A DNA stretch of 64,000 nucleotides. It comes from an uncultured Eubacterium sp. Its GTDB lineage: Bacteria > Bacillota > Clostridia > Lachnospirales > Lachnospiraceae. The notes beneath the pieces are model-generated. The model searched no databases. It worked only from the letters and a program-made list of their open reading frames with translations, and had not been told where the DNA came from. Below, piece by piece: positions 23,385-32,184 of the stretch. The first letter of the stretch is position 1. The number at the start of each line of letters is the position of its first letter. The position numbers and the translations under genes were made by a program. The DNA is taken from NCBI GenBank assembly GCA_900548465.1, contig URKY01000003.1, forward strand, positions 58,263 to 122,262, written 5' to 3'.

Positions 23385-25205
23385 TTATTTCTTTCTATAT
23401 ATACTTATTATACCTGACTCATTGTAAATCAGATCATATTGTCCTGAAGACAAAACAGTATCAAATTTTGATTTTTCATCAGTATATCTTTCGTCTATTA
23501 CAAGATAATCAGTATATTTTGTTTCCTCTAAATGATTCTGATCATACATTTCAAGATTCTTTAAATGCGGTGTAAAAAATCCTGAAGCACAAACTGATGC
23601 ATTCTTTGGAACGGCACTTAATGCTATATTGATTTTCTCATATGTTGCCTTGTCCTGACTATATTTAGATGTGTAATAATTAAGTCTTGGTGCCATAGAG
23701 CCCATAAACATTACTCCTGCACATATAACCGCCACGCTTATTGCCACTTTAGCTTTCTTTGGTTTTAAATCAGCCATGTTCATAATGACAAGGTACATCA
23801 TCAATGCTATTGAACCGAAATTGTACTGGAATGTTATGTCATGCTGATAAACATAAAGCGTAAGTAAATTGATTACTATAACCGGAGAAATCAATATAAA
23901 TCTTGAATATTTTTTTCCATTTCTGAATATTACTGCTGCCATAGGGACAAACATAAGCAAAATATATCCTATCTTTTCCATGCCGTTCGCATCGTAGTTA
24001 GCTACAATCTGACTAATTACGTATCCCGGATTTACCAATACCGTGCGAATCAACTGGCTTAATCCTTTTTGCTGGTCATAGAATAAATTACTGAATCTGT
24101 TATCCATTATTCCCAGACCATAACTCTTTACAACACTGGTTGCTATTATAAAATATATTGCTGAGGAAACCATAAGTATAAGTCCTCTTTTTTTGTCTTT
24201 TCTTGAGAAAAGATAAAACGTTCCAAGAACCATAATATAAACCGGTGCATCTTCTTTTACAAAGAATACTAAAAGTACCATTATTGCCGTAAGAATATTT
24301 TTCTTTTTTTCTATAGCCCAGATAGCCATTAATATTAAGAATGTGAGGAAGCAGTTTTCATGTATATCGTACAATGTTCCTCCTGCTGTTGCCGGATATA
24401 ATGCATAAAGAAGCACTGCTCCCACAGTCATCCAGTTTGATAATTTATATTTTCTTGAAATAAGAACTATAGGAATGACCGGAAGTGCCACCATAAATGC
24501 CTGTATAAGCTGAACAGTAACAGGGCTTGGGAATATGAAATATATAGGCAATGCTATATAAAATATTGGTGAAAAATGTACTCCAAAATGGGACAACACT
24601 CTGTTTCTCTCTAATGTTGTACTGATTGAGCCTGTCTGTTTCATATTTTCATACATTTGAGTAAATATTCCAAAATCAAATGTTGAATTGCTATAAGTTA
24701 AATATCTGTACACAGTTATAATTCCCACAAATGCAAATAACAGAATGCCTACTATTGCTACAATAATGTTTGTTTTTTTCTTATCTATTTTGAATTCTGC
24801 AACAATGTCAAATATGTCGTCTTTCACATAGAGAAATGCCAGAACTGCAATAAAACACAACACTGCGTCAAAGCAGATATTTCCAATAGGGTTTTTTGCT
24901 GTTTCATTCCAATTGTAAGAATATCCGTTACATGCAGACATCATAAAGAATACATATATAAACATAAACATCATTATTCTTGCAACATTGCTGAATTTAT
25001 AATATGTAAATGCAAAAACTCCTGAAAATACTATAATAAGCATTATTGTTATGGCAAATTTATCCTGTGCCACATAATTAATATTATTTATTTTTGTGTA
25101 TGCCCCCTTTAACAAAGACGTAAATGCCCATCCACCTAATACACTAACAAAAAATCCTTCTATAATCTGTCGCTGATATTTTAGTAATGACTTTAGTTTT
25201 TCCAC
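23385..25205 (-). CDS. DUF2079 multi-span membrane protein
   Basis: This encodes 606 residues with a dozen or more hydrophobic segments. The GTG at 25205 is the start, with AAAGGAG 7 bases upstream. The stretch STFDFGIFTQMYENMKQTG followed by LSHFGVHFSPIFYIALPIYF is the DUF2079 signature; this family resembles GT-C membrane glycosyltransferases, with the acidic pair in the first periplasmic loop. The short soluble C-terminus ends YNESGIISIYRKK. No lipid-sugar partner is encoded nearby, so the substrate is unknown. Confidence 0.8.
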   Translation of the reverse strand: MEKLKSLLKYQRQIIEGFFVSVLGGWAFTSLLKGAYTKINNINYVAQDKFAITIMLIIVFSGVFAFTYYKFSNVARIMMFMFIYVFFMMSACNGYSYNWNETAKNPIGNICFDAVLCFIAVLAFLYVKDDIFDIVAEFKIDKKKTNIIVAIVGILLFAFVGIITVYRYLTYSNSTFDFGIFTQMYENMKQTGSISTTLERNRVLSHFGVHFSPIFYIALPIYFIFPSPVTVQLIQAFMVALPVIPIVLISRKYKLSNWMTVGAVLLYALYPATAGGTLYDIHENCFLTFLILMAIWAIEKKKNILTAIMVLLVFFVKEDAPVYIMVLGTFYLFSRKDKKRGLILMVSSAIYFIIATSVVKSYGLGIMDNRFSNLFYDQQKGLSQLIRTVLVNPGYVISQIVANYDANGMEKIGYILLMFVPMAAVIFRNGKKYSRFILISPVIVINLLTLYVYQHDITFQYNFGSIALMMYLVIMNMADLKPKKAKVAISVAVICAGVMFMGSMAPRLNYYTSKYSQDKATYEKINIALSAVPKNASVCASGFFTPHLKNLEMYDQNHLEETKYTDYLVIDERYTDEKSKFDTVLSSGQYDLIYNESGIISIYRKK

Positions 25206-25323
25206 CTTTTATCTCCTTTTTTCTCTCATCATAATATTCTTTTGATATTGTATCATACTATTTAGAGAAAAAAAATTGAATGTTAACTTTTTGTGAAAGT
25301 TTTTTTAAATAGTATAAAATCTA

Positions 25324-25351
25324 TTGAATAATGTTGAATAAGTGTTATACT
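25324..25351 (+). promoter_or_regulatory. Promoter of the second degV gene
   Basis: TTGAAT (25324-25329), 16 bases, TATACT (25346-25351). The operator palindrome starts 2 bases after the -10 box, a position expected for repression. Confidence 0.65.
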
Positions 25352-25352
25352 G

Positions 25353-25373
25353 ATGTAGTATTAATTACTACGT
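25353..25373. promoter_or_regulatory. Palindromic operator ATGTAGT-N7-ACTACGT (second degV)
   Basis: ATGTAGT (25353-25359) and ACTACGT (25367-25373) have the same half-sites and the same seven-base spacing as the palindrome at 4428-4448 by the tetR gene. It sits between the -10 box and the ribosome binding site AAAGGAG (25374-25380). Confidence 0.6.
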
Positions 25374-25392
25374 AAAGGAGTTTTTGAAACTT

Positions 25393-26271
25393 ATGTATAA
25401 AATAATAAGCGACAGCGCCTGCGATTTGTCACAGGCATATATAGAGAAAAATAATATTGATATTGTACCTTTATCCGTATCTTTTGACGGTGAAACATAC
25501 TATCGTGATGGTATAGACATTACAAGAAATGAATGCTATAAAAGAATGGTTGAAAATCCCGGGGTATATCCCAAAACTTCTTTACCTAGCGTTGAGCAGT
25601 ATGCAAATGTTTTTGAGGAATACGCTAAAACAAACACTCCTGTTGTTTGTTTTACGATTTCATTAATTTTTAGTGGTTCATTTAATTCAGCAATTAATGC
25701 AAGAGAATTAGTTTTGGAAGATTATCCTGATGCAGAAATTCATGTTATAGATTCAAAACAGAACACTGTTACACAGGCTCTTATAATTGATCAGATGGTT
25801 AGAATGCAAAAAGCTGACCTTCCACTTGATTTAGCTTTAAAGAATATCGAAAAGGTTATAGACTCAGCCCGTATTTTCTTTACAGTAGGATCTCTTGATT
25901 ATTTACAGATGGGTGGACGTATTGGAAAGGTTGCTGCAGCTGCCGGCAAGATTGATGTCAAACCTGTGATTATTATGAAAAATGGAGACATTGGATTAGG
26001 TGGTATTGGACGAAACAGAAACAAGCTTAAGAAAAAAGTTTTATCTGTTGCAGATAAGTACTTAACAGAACATGGCAAAGACAATTTTGTTGTTTCTGTC
26101 GGTTATGGATATGACGCTTCTGAAGGTGTAAGCTTTATGAACGAATTAGAGGAAGCTCTTGATGTTAAATTAAATTCAGAAACCAATGTTGCCATTGGAA
26201 TCGTATCAGGTGTTCACACCGGTCCTCATCCTATTGGACTTGGTGTTGTTCAGAAATATGAAACTTTATAG
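25393..26271 (+). CDS. DegV family fatty-acid-binding protein
   Basis: This encodes 292 residues starting MYKIISDSACDLSQ. ATG 25393 is 12 bases after AAAGGAG; a TTG at 25384 is only 3 bases after it and is the alternative start. Family motifs include SLPSVEQYANVFEEY, SLIFSGSFNSAINA, HVIDSKQNTVTQ and the late GVHTGPHPIGLGVV. It is a paralogue of the protein at 3537 with little identity outside the motifs. Being under the same palindrome, it probably answers to the same TetR regulator. Its own terminator and four tandem repeats follow. Confidence 0.85.
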   Translation: MYKIISDSACDLSQAYIEKNNIDIVPLSVSFDGETYYRDGIDITRNECYKRMVENPGVYPKTSLPSVEQYANVFEEYAKTNTPVVCFTISLIFSGSFNSAINARELVLEDYPDAEIHVIDSKQNTVTQALIIDQMVRMQKADLPLDLALKNIEKVIDSARIFFTVGSLDYLQMGGRIGKVAAAAGKIDVKPVIIMKNGDIGLGGIGRNRNKLKKKVLSVADKYLTEHGKDNFVVSVGYGYDASEGVSFMNELEEALDVKLNSETNVAIGIVSGVHTGPHPIGLGVVQKYETL

Positions 26272-26283
26272 ATAATATTTGAT

Positions 26284-26314
26284 AATAAGACATGCATTTA
26301 ATGTATGTCTTATT
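26284..26314 (+). terminator. Terminator of the second degV gene
   Basis: AATAAGACAT (26284-26293) pairs with ATGTCTTATT (26305-26314), followed by ATTTTA. It starts 12 bases after the stop codon. Confidence 0.75.
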
Positions 26315-26327
26315 ATTTTACGGTTTT

Positions 26328-26606
26328 GAGTGTACTTTTTATTCCTGTAAGGCTGTTTCATCCGGAAGTACGTGTATAATCTTGTTATATTCATTCTTTT
26401 GAGTGTACTTTTTAGCCCTGTCAGGCTGTTCCAATCAGAAGTACGTGTATAGACTTGTTATATTCAAATTTTTGAGTGTACTTTTTAGCCCTGTCAGGCT
26501 GTTCCAGCCAGAAGTACGTGTATAGACTTGTTATATTCATTTTTTTGAGTGTACTTTTTATTCCTGTAAGGCTGTTTCAGTCGGAAGTACATGTATAAAG
26601 CTTGTA
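26328..26606 (+). repeat. Four tandem 73-bp repeats
   Basis: Copies start at 26328, 26401, 26474 and 26547, exactly 73 bases apart; the last is truncated near 26606. Each begins GAGTGTACTTTTTA and contains a short CCTGTNAGG hairpin core and a GTACTT...AAGTAC pairing, then CTTGTTATATTCA. Copies 2 and 3 are nearly identical, while 1 and 4 share TTCCTGTAAGG. No frame crosses them. There are no variable spacers, so this is not CRISPR. A structured RNA array or protein-binding array is possible. Confidence 0.8.
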
Positions 26607-26672
26607 AATAACTAATTCACACGTATCTCGCAAAAATAATAATGTATATACACTTATTAAGATTCAGGACAT

Positions 26673-26711
26673 AGAAAAACCTGCATAGCTGGCGCCAATG
26701 CAGGTTTTTCT
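26673..26711 (-). terminator. Terminator of the DUF308 gene
   Basis: AGAAAAACCTGCAT (26673-26686) is the perfect complement of ATGCAGGTTTTTCT (26698-26711). The T-rich 3' arm in the - direction makes a strong intrinsic terminator. Confidence 0.85.
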
Positions 26712-26740
26712 AGTTACAAAATCTTTAATTCTATGCTTTA

Positions 26741-27391
26741 TTATTCCTCATCATCAGGAACATCATCTATGCTTTCCACTATTTCATCATCTATATCTTC
26801 ATCTGCCATATATGCGCCCTGTTCTACTGACCATACTTTTATTTTTCCTGAAACAGAAAGAGTTGTAATTAAGTCAATCAATCCTGTTATGGCAAAAATT
26901 ATTCCCGCTGCCTGAACAAAGAAATCTCCTGCTGTCGTAGAACCATTATCATTATGATTCATAGGCATCATTAATACTGAAATTCCGAGTATGATACTTA
27001 TTACTGCAAAAACCATTAACGGAATCCAATGTGCGCCCATTTTTTTCAAATCCAAAGCATTTTCCACTTTCATAAGACCACTAACAATAATTATTATGGC
27101 AATAACATAAGTAATTATTGATAAAAGTAAATGCATACAAAACAGAACAACTATTCCACCAAGAATTAAAGCTATACCTGCAACCAACTCATATTTGTAA
27201 AAATCCTGAATAGCATTCTTTCTTCTGTATTCCAACAGACATCTGATTCCTAATATAAACAAAATTGATGCCAGAACAATACATACTGCCGTTACAATCT
27301 TCGTTGGATAAATGCACATAAGTACACCTATGGCTATTGTTGCCAAAGAAAATAAAATCATTTCCCATTTCAAATTTTTTAAATAATTCAT
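26741..27391 (-). CDS. DUF308 (HdeD-like) membrane protein
   Basis: This encodes 216 residues with six hydrophobic segments arranged in pairs (MILFSLATIAIGVLMCIYP, AVCIVLASILFILGIRCLL and so on), as in the DUF308/HdeD family. A cytoplasmic acidic tail follows (YMADEDIDDEIVESIDDVPD). Family members have been linked to acid or membrane stress, but no role is known here. An in-frame TGA two codons before ATG 27391 fixes the earliest start, which lacks an adjacent ribosome binding site; GGAG lies about 28 bases away beyond a small hairpin. Confidence 0.75.
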   Translation of the reverse strand: MNYLKNLKWEMILFSLATIAIGVLMCIYPTKIVTAVCIVLASILFILGIRCLLEYRRKNAIQDFYKYELVAGIALILGGIVVLFCMHLLLSIITYVIAIIIIVSGLMKVENALDLKKMGAHWIPLMVFAVISIILGISVLMMPMNHNDNGSTTAGDFFVQAAGIIFAITGLIDLITTLSVSGKIKVWSVEQGAYMADEDIDDEIVESIDDVPDDEE

Positions 27392-27445
27392 ATCTATTCA
27401 ATGTATCTAAATACATTTACTCCTTTCCACTGATATCTGATAATA

Positions 27446-27474
27446 GAAAAGAATCACATAAAGTGACTCTTTTC
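27446..27474 (-). terminator. Terminator of purL
   Basis: GAAAAGAATCAC (27446-27457) pairs with GTGACTCTTTTC (27463-27474), with one G-U pair. The distal arm is T-rich in the - direction, and it begins 13 bases after the purL stop. Confidence 0.75.
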
Positions 27475-27486
27475 TTTTATTATAAC

Positions 27487-30400
27487 TTATTTGAAATATT
27501 TTACACCTGATTCAAATACTTTAAGGTCCTGTTCACCATAAATATTTGTGGCAACAGATGTACCCTTTCTTTCAATATGAGCCATCTTACCAAAGCATCT
27601 TCCATCAGGGCTTGTTATACCTTCAATAGCCATATATGAACCGTTAACGTTCCATTCTTCATCCATTGTAGGCTGTCCCTGCTGGTTAACATACTGTGTA
27701 GCAACCTGTCCGTTAGCAAATAACTGATCTATGCATTCCTTAGGTGCTACAAATCTTCCTTCACCATGCGAAGCCGGATTTACATAAACGCCACCAAGTT
27801 CTGCTTCCTGTAACCAAGGTGATTTATTTGATACAACCTTTGTGTATACCATCTTAGATATATGACGGTTAATTGTGTTGTATGTCAATGTAGGTGCATT
27901 AATGTTCTGTCCTGTTATCTTTCCATTTGGAACCAGTCCAAGTTTGATTAATGCCTGGAATCCGTTACAAATACCAAGAGCAAGACCATCTCTTTCATTT
28001 AATAGCTTATGAACTGCTTCTTCAATCTTTGCATTTCTAAATGCTGTGGCGAAGAATTTCGCAGAACCGTCCGGCTCATCACCTGCACTAAATCCACCTG
28101 GAAACATAATAATCTGTGACTGATTAATTGCATCCTCAAAGATCTTAACAGAATCTCTTATATCTTCCGGTGTAAGGTTCTTAAATACCTTTGTTATTAC
28201 ATTAGCTCCTGCCTGTTCAAATGCCTTTGCACTATCATACTCACAGTTTGTTCCAGGGAATACAGGAATAAATACTGTAGGTTTTGCAACTTTGTTCTTG
28301 CATACATAAACGCTTCCATTGTCATATACAGGGGTGTCTAAAATTGTGGTATCCTTATGACTTCTTGTTGGGAATATCTTTTCTAATGTTTTTTCCCAAG
28401 TCTTAACAGCTTCTTCCATTGTAATAACGCTGTTTCCATACTCAAATACCTGCTTATCATTTGTTTCACCAATAAGTACATAACTTGCTGAAACATCATC
28501 TATTTTGTCTGCAGGAATTTCTGCTACAATGTCACCAAATCCCGGTGCAAATAAATCGCTTCCCGGAATGCTACTGCTAACAGTAACACCAATTCCATTA
28601 CCAAATGCCATCTTACTAACAGCAGGGATTACACCCTTGCCTTCAACAGCATATGCAGAAATAATAATTCCTTTCTGAATCATGTCATGAATCTTATCAT
28701 AAAGTTTCATGATTTCTTTATAAACCGGTTTATCATACTGATCTCTGATTATTTCAAATTTAACAATCTTGTTTCCGGCAGCCTTTAATTCCGGTGTAAT
28801 AATATCTTTTTCCTTTGCTACATCAACTGCAAATGAAACAAGAGTTGGTGGTACATCAATATCATTAAATGTACCTGACATACTGTCTTTTCCACCAATT
28901 GATGGTAATGCAAATCCCATCTGTGCATCGAATGAACCAAGTAATGCTGCAAATGGCTGGCTCCATCTACGTGGGTCTTCAGTCATTCTTCTGAAGTATT
29001 CCTGGTATGTCATTCTTATTTTCTTGTAATCACCACCATTAGCAACTATTTTTGCAATAGAGTCAACTACTGCGTACATAGCTCCATGGTATGGACTCCA
29101 GCTTGAAAGGTATGGATCAAATCCATAACTCATCATAGTTACTGTATCGCACTTTCCTTTAAGTACAGGAAGTTTAGCAACCATTGTCTGTGTTTCTGTC
29201 TTCTGATATTTTCCACCATGCGGCATAAATACTGAACCGGCACCAATTGAACCGTCAAATTTTTCTACAAGTCCTTTCTGTGAACATACATTAAGGTCTG
29301 CGAGAGTTTCTAACCATTTAGCCTTTACATCATCAACTACCGGCTTATTGAAGAAATTATCTTCCTTTTCAGGCATGTCAACTTCAACTGTAGTTTCCTG
29401 ATGAGCTCCGTTTGTATCTAAGAATGCTCTTGAAAGATTTACAATTTCTTTTCCTCTCCATTCAAGAACAAGTCTTGGATCTTCTGTTACCTCTGCTACG
29501 ACTGTAGCCTCTAAATTTTCTTCGTTAGCGTATTTAAGGAACTGTTCAACGTCTCCCGGATCTACTACTACAGCCATTCTTTCCTGTGATTCTGAAATAG
29601 CTATTTCAGTACCGTCAAGTCCGGCATACTTCTTTGGTACTTTATCTAAGTTAATGTGAAGTCCATCAGCTAATTCACCAATTGCTACAGATACACCGCC
29701 TGCACCAAAGTCATTACATTTCTTAATTATATGACTAACTTCTTCTCTTCTGAATAATCTCTGTAATTTACGTTCTGTAGGGGCATTACCTTTTTGAACT
29801 TCTGCTCCACATGTTTCAATTGATTCCTCTGTATGAATCTTTGATGAACCCGTTGCTCCACCACATCCGTCACGACCTGTTCTTCCACCAAGAAGAACAA
29901 TAATATCTCCGGGATCTGATGTAAGTCTCTGAACTGCACGTCTAGGTGCCGCACCCATTACTGCACCAATTTCCATTCTCTTTGCAACATAGTCAGGATG
30001 ATAGATTTCTTTAACTAATCCTGTTGCAAGACCAATCTGGTTACCATATGAACTATATCCGTCAGCTGCGCCCTGCACCAGCTTTTTCTGTGGAAGTTTT
30101 CCACTAAGAGTTTCACTCATTGGCTTTGTTGGATCTGCTGCACCTGTAACACGCATAGCCTGGTATACATAAGTACGTCCTGAAAGTGGATCTCTGATTG
30201 CTCCACCAAGACATGTAGCAGCACCACCAAATGGTTCTATTTCTGTTGGATGGTTATGAGTTTCATTCTTGAAGTTTACTAACCATTCTTCTGTTTTTCC
30301 ATCCACTTCAACAGGAACAACAATACTACATGCATTTATTTCGTCTGATTTTTCCTGATCGTCTAATTTGCCTTCTTTTTTGAGTTTACGCATAGCAATA

Positions 30401-31242
30401 AGTGCTAAATCCATAAGGCAGACAAATTTATCTTTTCTGTCTCCGAAAACATCTTTTCTTGTTTCTAAGTATTCATTATATGTTTTTACAATAGGTTCAT
30501 TATAATAACCATCGTCGAACTTAACATCTGTAAGTTCCGTATTAAATGTTGTATGACGGCAATGGTCTGACCAATAAGTATCTAAAACTCTTATTTCAGT
30601 CATTGAAGGATCTCTGTCTTCTTCGTTTTTGAAATATTTCTGAATGTGTAAGAAATCCTTAAATGTCATAGCAAGTCCAAGAGAATCATAAAGTTCTTTG
30701 AGTGGAGCTTCTTCCATATCTTTAAAGCCATCAAATATCACAACATCTGCAGGTTCTTCAAAATCAGTAACTAAAGTTTCAGGTTTTTCTAAACCGGTTT
30801 CTCTTGAATCTACCGGGTTGATACAATAATTTTTGATTTGTTCAAACTGCTGGTCCGTAATATCTCCAACTAACACATAAGTTGTGGCTGTTTTAATTAC
30901 CGGTTCTTCATCCTCGTTTAAAAACTTAACGCACTGAACCGCTGAATCAGCTCTCTGGTCAAACTGCCCCGGTAAAAATTCTACACTGAACACTTTTGAA
31001 TTGGCTTCATCATATGGAAATTTTTCCTCGTAAACATCATCAACAGGGGGTTCTGAAAATACTGTTGTTAATGCTTTCTTATAAGTATCTTCTGATAAAT
31101 TTTCCACATCATATCTTACCAGAACTCTCACATTTTCAAGACCGGATATTTCCAAATAATCTTTGATATCCTCTGTTAATTCCTTTGCCTTTACGGCATA
31201 TGGAACTTTTTTCTCCACATACACTCGCTTAACTTTACTCAT
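27487..31242 (-). CDS. purL: Phosphoribosylformylglycinamidine synthase, fused PurL/PurQ
   Basis: This encodes 1251 residues, a single-chain FGAM synthase of the clostridial type. The synthetase part holds TYWSDHCRHTTFNTEL, NETHNHPTEIEPFGGAATCLGGAIRD and, late in the second half, SYGFDPYLSSWSPYHGA. The C-terminal glutaminase domain (from about residue 985) holds PVFPGTNCEYDSAKAFEQAG, a catalytic Cys in LALGICNGFQAL and the VNPASHGEGRF His/Glu motif. It is isolated from the other pur genes, with its own promoter and terminator, and converts FGAR to FGAM using glutamine. Confidence 0.98.
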   Translation of the reverse strand: MSKVKRVYVEKKVPYAVKAKELTEDIKDYLEISGLENVRVLVRYDVENLSEDTYKKALTTVFSEPPVDDVYEEKFPYDEANSKVFSVEFLPGQFDQRADSAVQCVKFLNEDEEPVIKTATTYVLVGDITDQQFEQIKNYCINPVDSRETGLEKPETLVTDFEEPADVVIFDGFKDMEEAPLKELYDSLGLAMTFKDFLHIQKYFKNEEDRDPSMTEIRVLDTYWSDHCRHTTFNTELTDVKFDDGYYNEPIVKTYNEYLETRKDVFGDRKDKFVCLMDLALIAMRKLKKEGKLDDQEKSDEINACSIVVPVEVDGKTEEWLVNFKNETHNHPTEIEPFGGAATCLGGAIRDPLSGRTYVYQAMRVTGAADPTKPMSETLSGKLPQKKLVQGAADGYSSYGNQIGLATGLVKEIYHPDYVAKRMEIGAVMGAAPRRAVQRLTSDPGDIIVLLGGRTGRDGCGGATGSSKIHTEESIETCGAEVQKGNAPTERKLQRLFRREEVSHIIKKCNDFGAGGVSVAIGELADGLHINLDKVPKKYAGLDGTEIAISESQERMAVVVDPGDVEQFLKYANEENLEATVVAEVTEDPRLVLEWRGKEIVNLSRAFLDTNGAHQETTVEVDMPEKEDNFFNKPVVDDVKAKWLETLADLNVCSQKGLVEKFDGSIGAGSVFMPHGGKYQKTETQTMVAKLPVLKGKCDTVTMMSYGFDPYLSSWSPYHGAMYAVVDSIAKIVANGGDYKKIRMTYQEYFRRMTEDPRRWSQPFAALLGSFDAQMGFALPSIGGKDSMSGTFNDIDVPPTLVSFAVDVAKEKDIITPELKAAGNKIVKFEIIRDQYDKPVYKEIMKLYDKIHDMIQKGIIISAYAVEGKGVIPAVSKMAFGNGIGVTVSSSIPGSDLFAPGFGDIVAEIPADKIDDVSASYVLIGETNDKQVFEYGNSVITMEEAVKTWEKTLEKIFPTRSHKDTTILDTPVYDNGSVYVCKNKVAKPTVFIPVFPGTNCEYDSAKAFEQAGANVITKVFKNLTPEDIRDSVKIFEDAINQSQIIMFPGGFSAGDEPDGSAKFFATAFRNAKIEEAVHKLLNERDGLALGICNGFQALIKLGLVPNGKITGQNINAPTLTYNTINRHISKMVYTKVVSNKSPWLQEAELGGVYVNPASHGEGRFVAPKECIDQLFANGQVATQYVNQQGQPTMDEEWNVNGSYMAIEGITSPDGRCFGKMAHIERKGTSVATNIYGEQDLKVFESGVKYFK

Positions 31243-31283
31243 AGATTCCTCCTAGAATAGTAAAATATCTTTATTGTCATTCT

Positions 31284-31350
31284 TTTCGCCATTATCCTAT
31301 TTATGGCGAAACTACTCCGATAGTATAACACTAAAGCTTATAAAAGTGAA
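31284..31350 (-). promoter_or_regulatory. purL promoter and leader hairpin
   Basis: In the - direction TTCACT (31345-31350), 17 bases, TATACT (31322-31327). A leader hairpin TTTCGCCAT/ATGGCGAAA (31284-31292 with 31313-31321, nine pairs) follows. No known purine or ZTP riboswitch core can be drawn, and no T tract follows. The -35 hexamer TTCACT is shared with the purE promoter. Confidence 0.5.
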
Positions 31351-31401
31351 GAAAGAACACCGAAAAACCTTAATAAGAACAATCAGTTTTTTAATAATCA
31401 A

Positions 31402-32184
31402 TCAATTTCTCATTTCTGTCATATTCTTCCTATACCATTTAGGTAGATTATTCTGTTGGCACTTAGGATTATATCTTGCATCTATTCCTATAGTATCAAA
31501 AAATATTTTCCACATATCCCTGTATTCATCATTTCTTTGAAGATCTTTTGTTAACTGATCCATATTCTGACCTTCCACCATAATACAGTCATTACTATGT
31601 TTGTGAACAATGGCCTTTTTCCTTCTGCCATCATATATTATAAAATCCTCTTCCGGAAAACGTTCCGCAAAATGATTGGATATAAGGGAAAGTACATCAC
31701 ATTTAGGTTCTATCTTGCTATACAGCACGCCTCCCTTTAATTCGTCAAATCTTACAAACCCTTTAAACAAATGAGCCTCATTGGCAGCTTTTCTGCTTAA
31801 TTCCATAACCTTCATAACATGAGGGTTAGAAAGCATCTTCGTAATTCTGCCCCCTACTTTATAACCTATTTTTAGGAATTCAAAAACCTCATCTGCTTTA
31901 CACTCCTCATAATGCATACATGCCCTATACACCAGCATATAGGCTTCAATGGAAATTTTTATCCGAATAGACCCGGCTACTCTTACAGCCTTATCCATAT
32001 CCGTTTCTATTGTTATAAATTCTGAAAAGAAGGTAGGTGCATAATCTTTTCCCGGATGGATATTAACCCTACAACCATTTTTCATAAGCACCCAGCCGTC
32101 ATAAACTGCTGTCATTATGCCGTCAAAGCTGTCATCACATACTAATGTAATATTCTTCCCTGAAATCGATTCTATGTCGCTCAT
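31402..32184 (-). CDS. TIGR03915-family putative DNA repair protein (DUF4130)
   Basis: This encodes 260 residues. The sequence from LVCDDSFDGIMTAVYDGWV to a C-terminal KWYRKNMTEMRN matches the TIGR03915/DUF4130 family, which accompanies a radical SAM protein of the TIGR03916 family in many bacteria. The upstream gene is that partner; the two overlap by 4 bases. Both are thought to act on damaged or modified DNA, but no biochemistry is settled to my knowledge. The pair is under a LexA-type box, which supports a DNA damage role. Confidence 0.85.
   Translation of the reverse strand: MSDIESISGKNITLVCDDSFDGIMTAVYDGWVLMKNGCRVNIHPGKDYAPTFFSEFITIETDMDKAVRVAGSIRIKISIEAYMLVYRACMHYEECKADEVFEFLKIGYKVGGRITKMLSNPHVMKVMELSRKAANEAHLFKGFVRFDELKGGVLYSKIEPKCDVLSLISNHFAERFPEEDFIIYDGRRKKAIVHKHSNDCIMVEGQNMDQLTKDLQRNDEYRDMWKIFFDTIGIDARYNPKCQQNNLPKWYRKNMTEMRN

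Noticed and set aside
26328..26606. CRISPR array
   Set aside because: The repeats are contiguous 73-bp units with no unique spacers, and no cas genes are nearby.
27189..27416. 75-residue frame starting just behind GGAG at 27416
   Set aside because: It overlaps the DUF308 gene in another frame, has no domain and is cysteine/tyrosine-rich; DUF308 is the real product.
31284..31321. Purine, ZTP or PRPP riboswitch in the purL leader
   Set aside because: Only one nine-pair hairpin is present; none of the conserved riboswitch core sequences or a terminator/antiterminator pair can be drawn.
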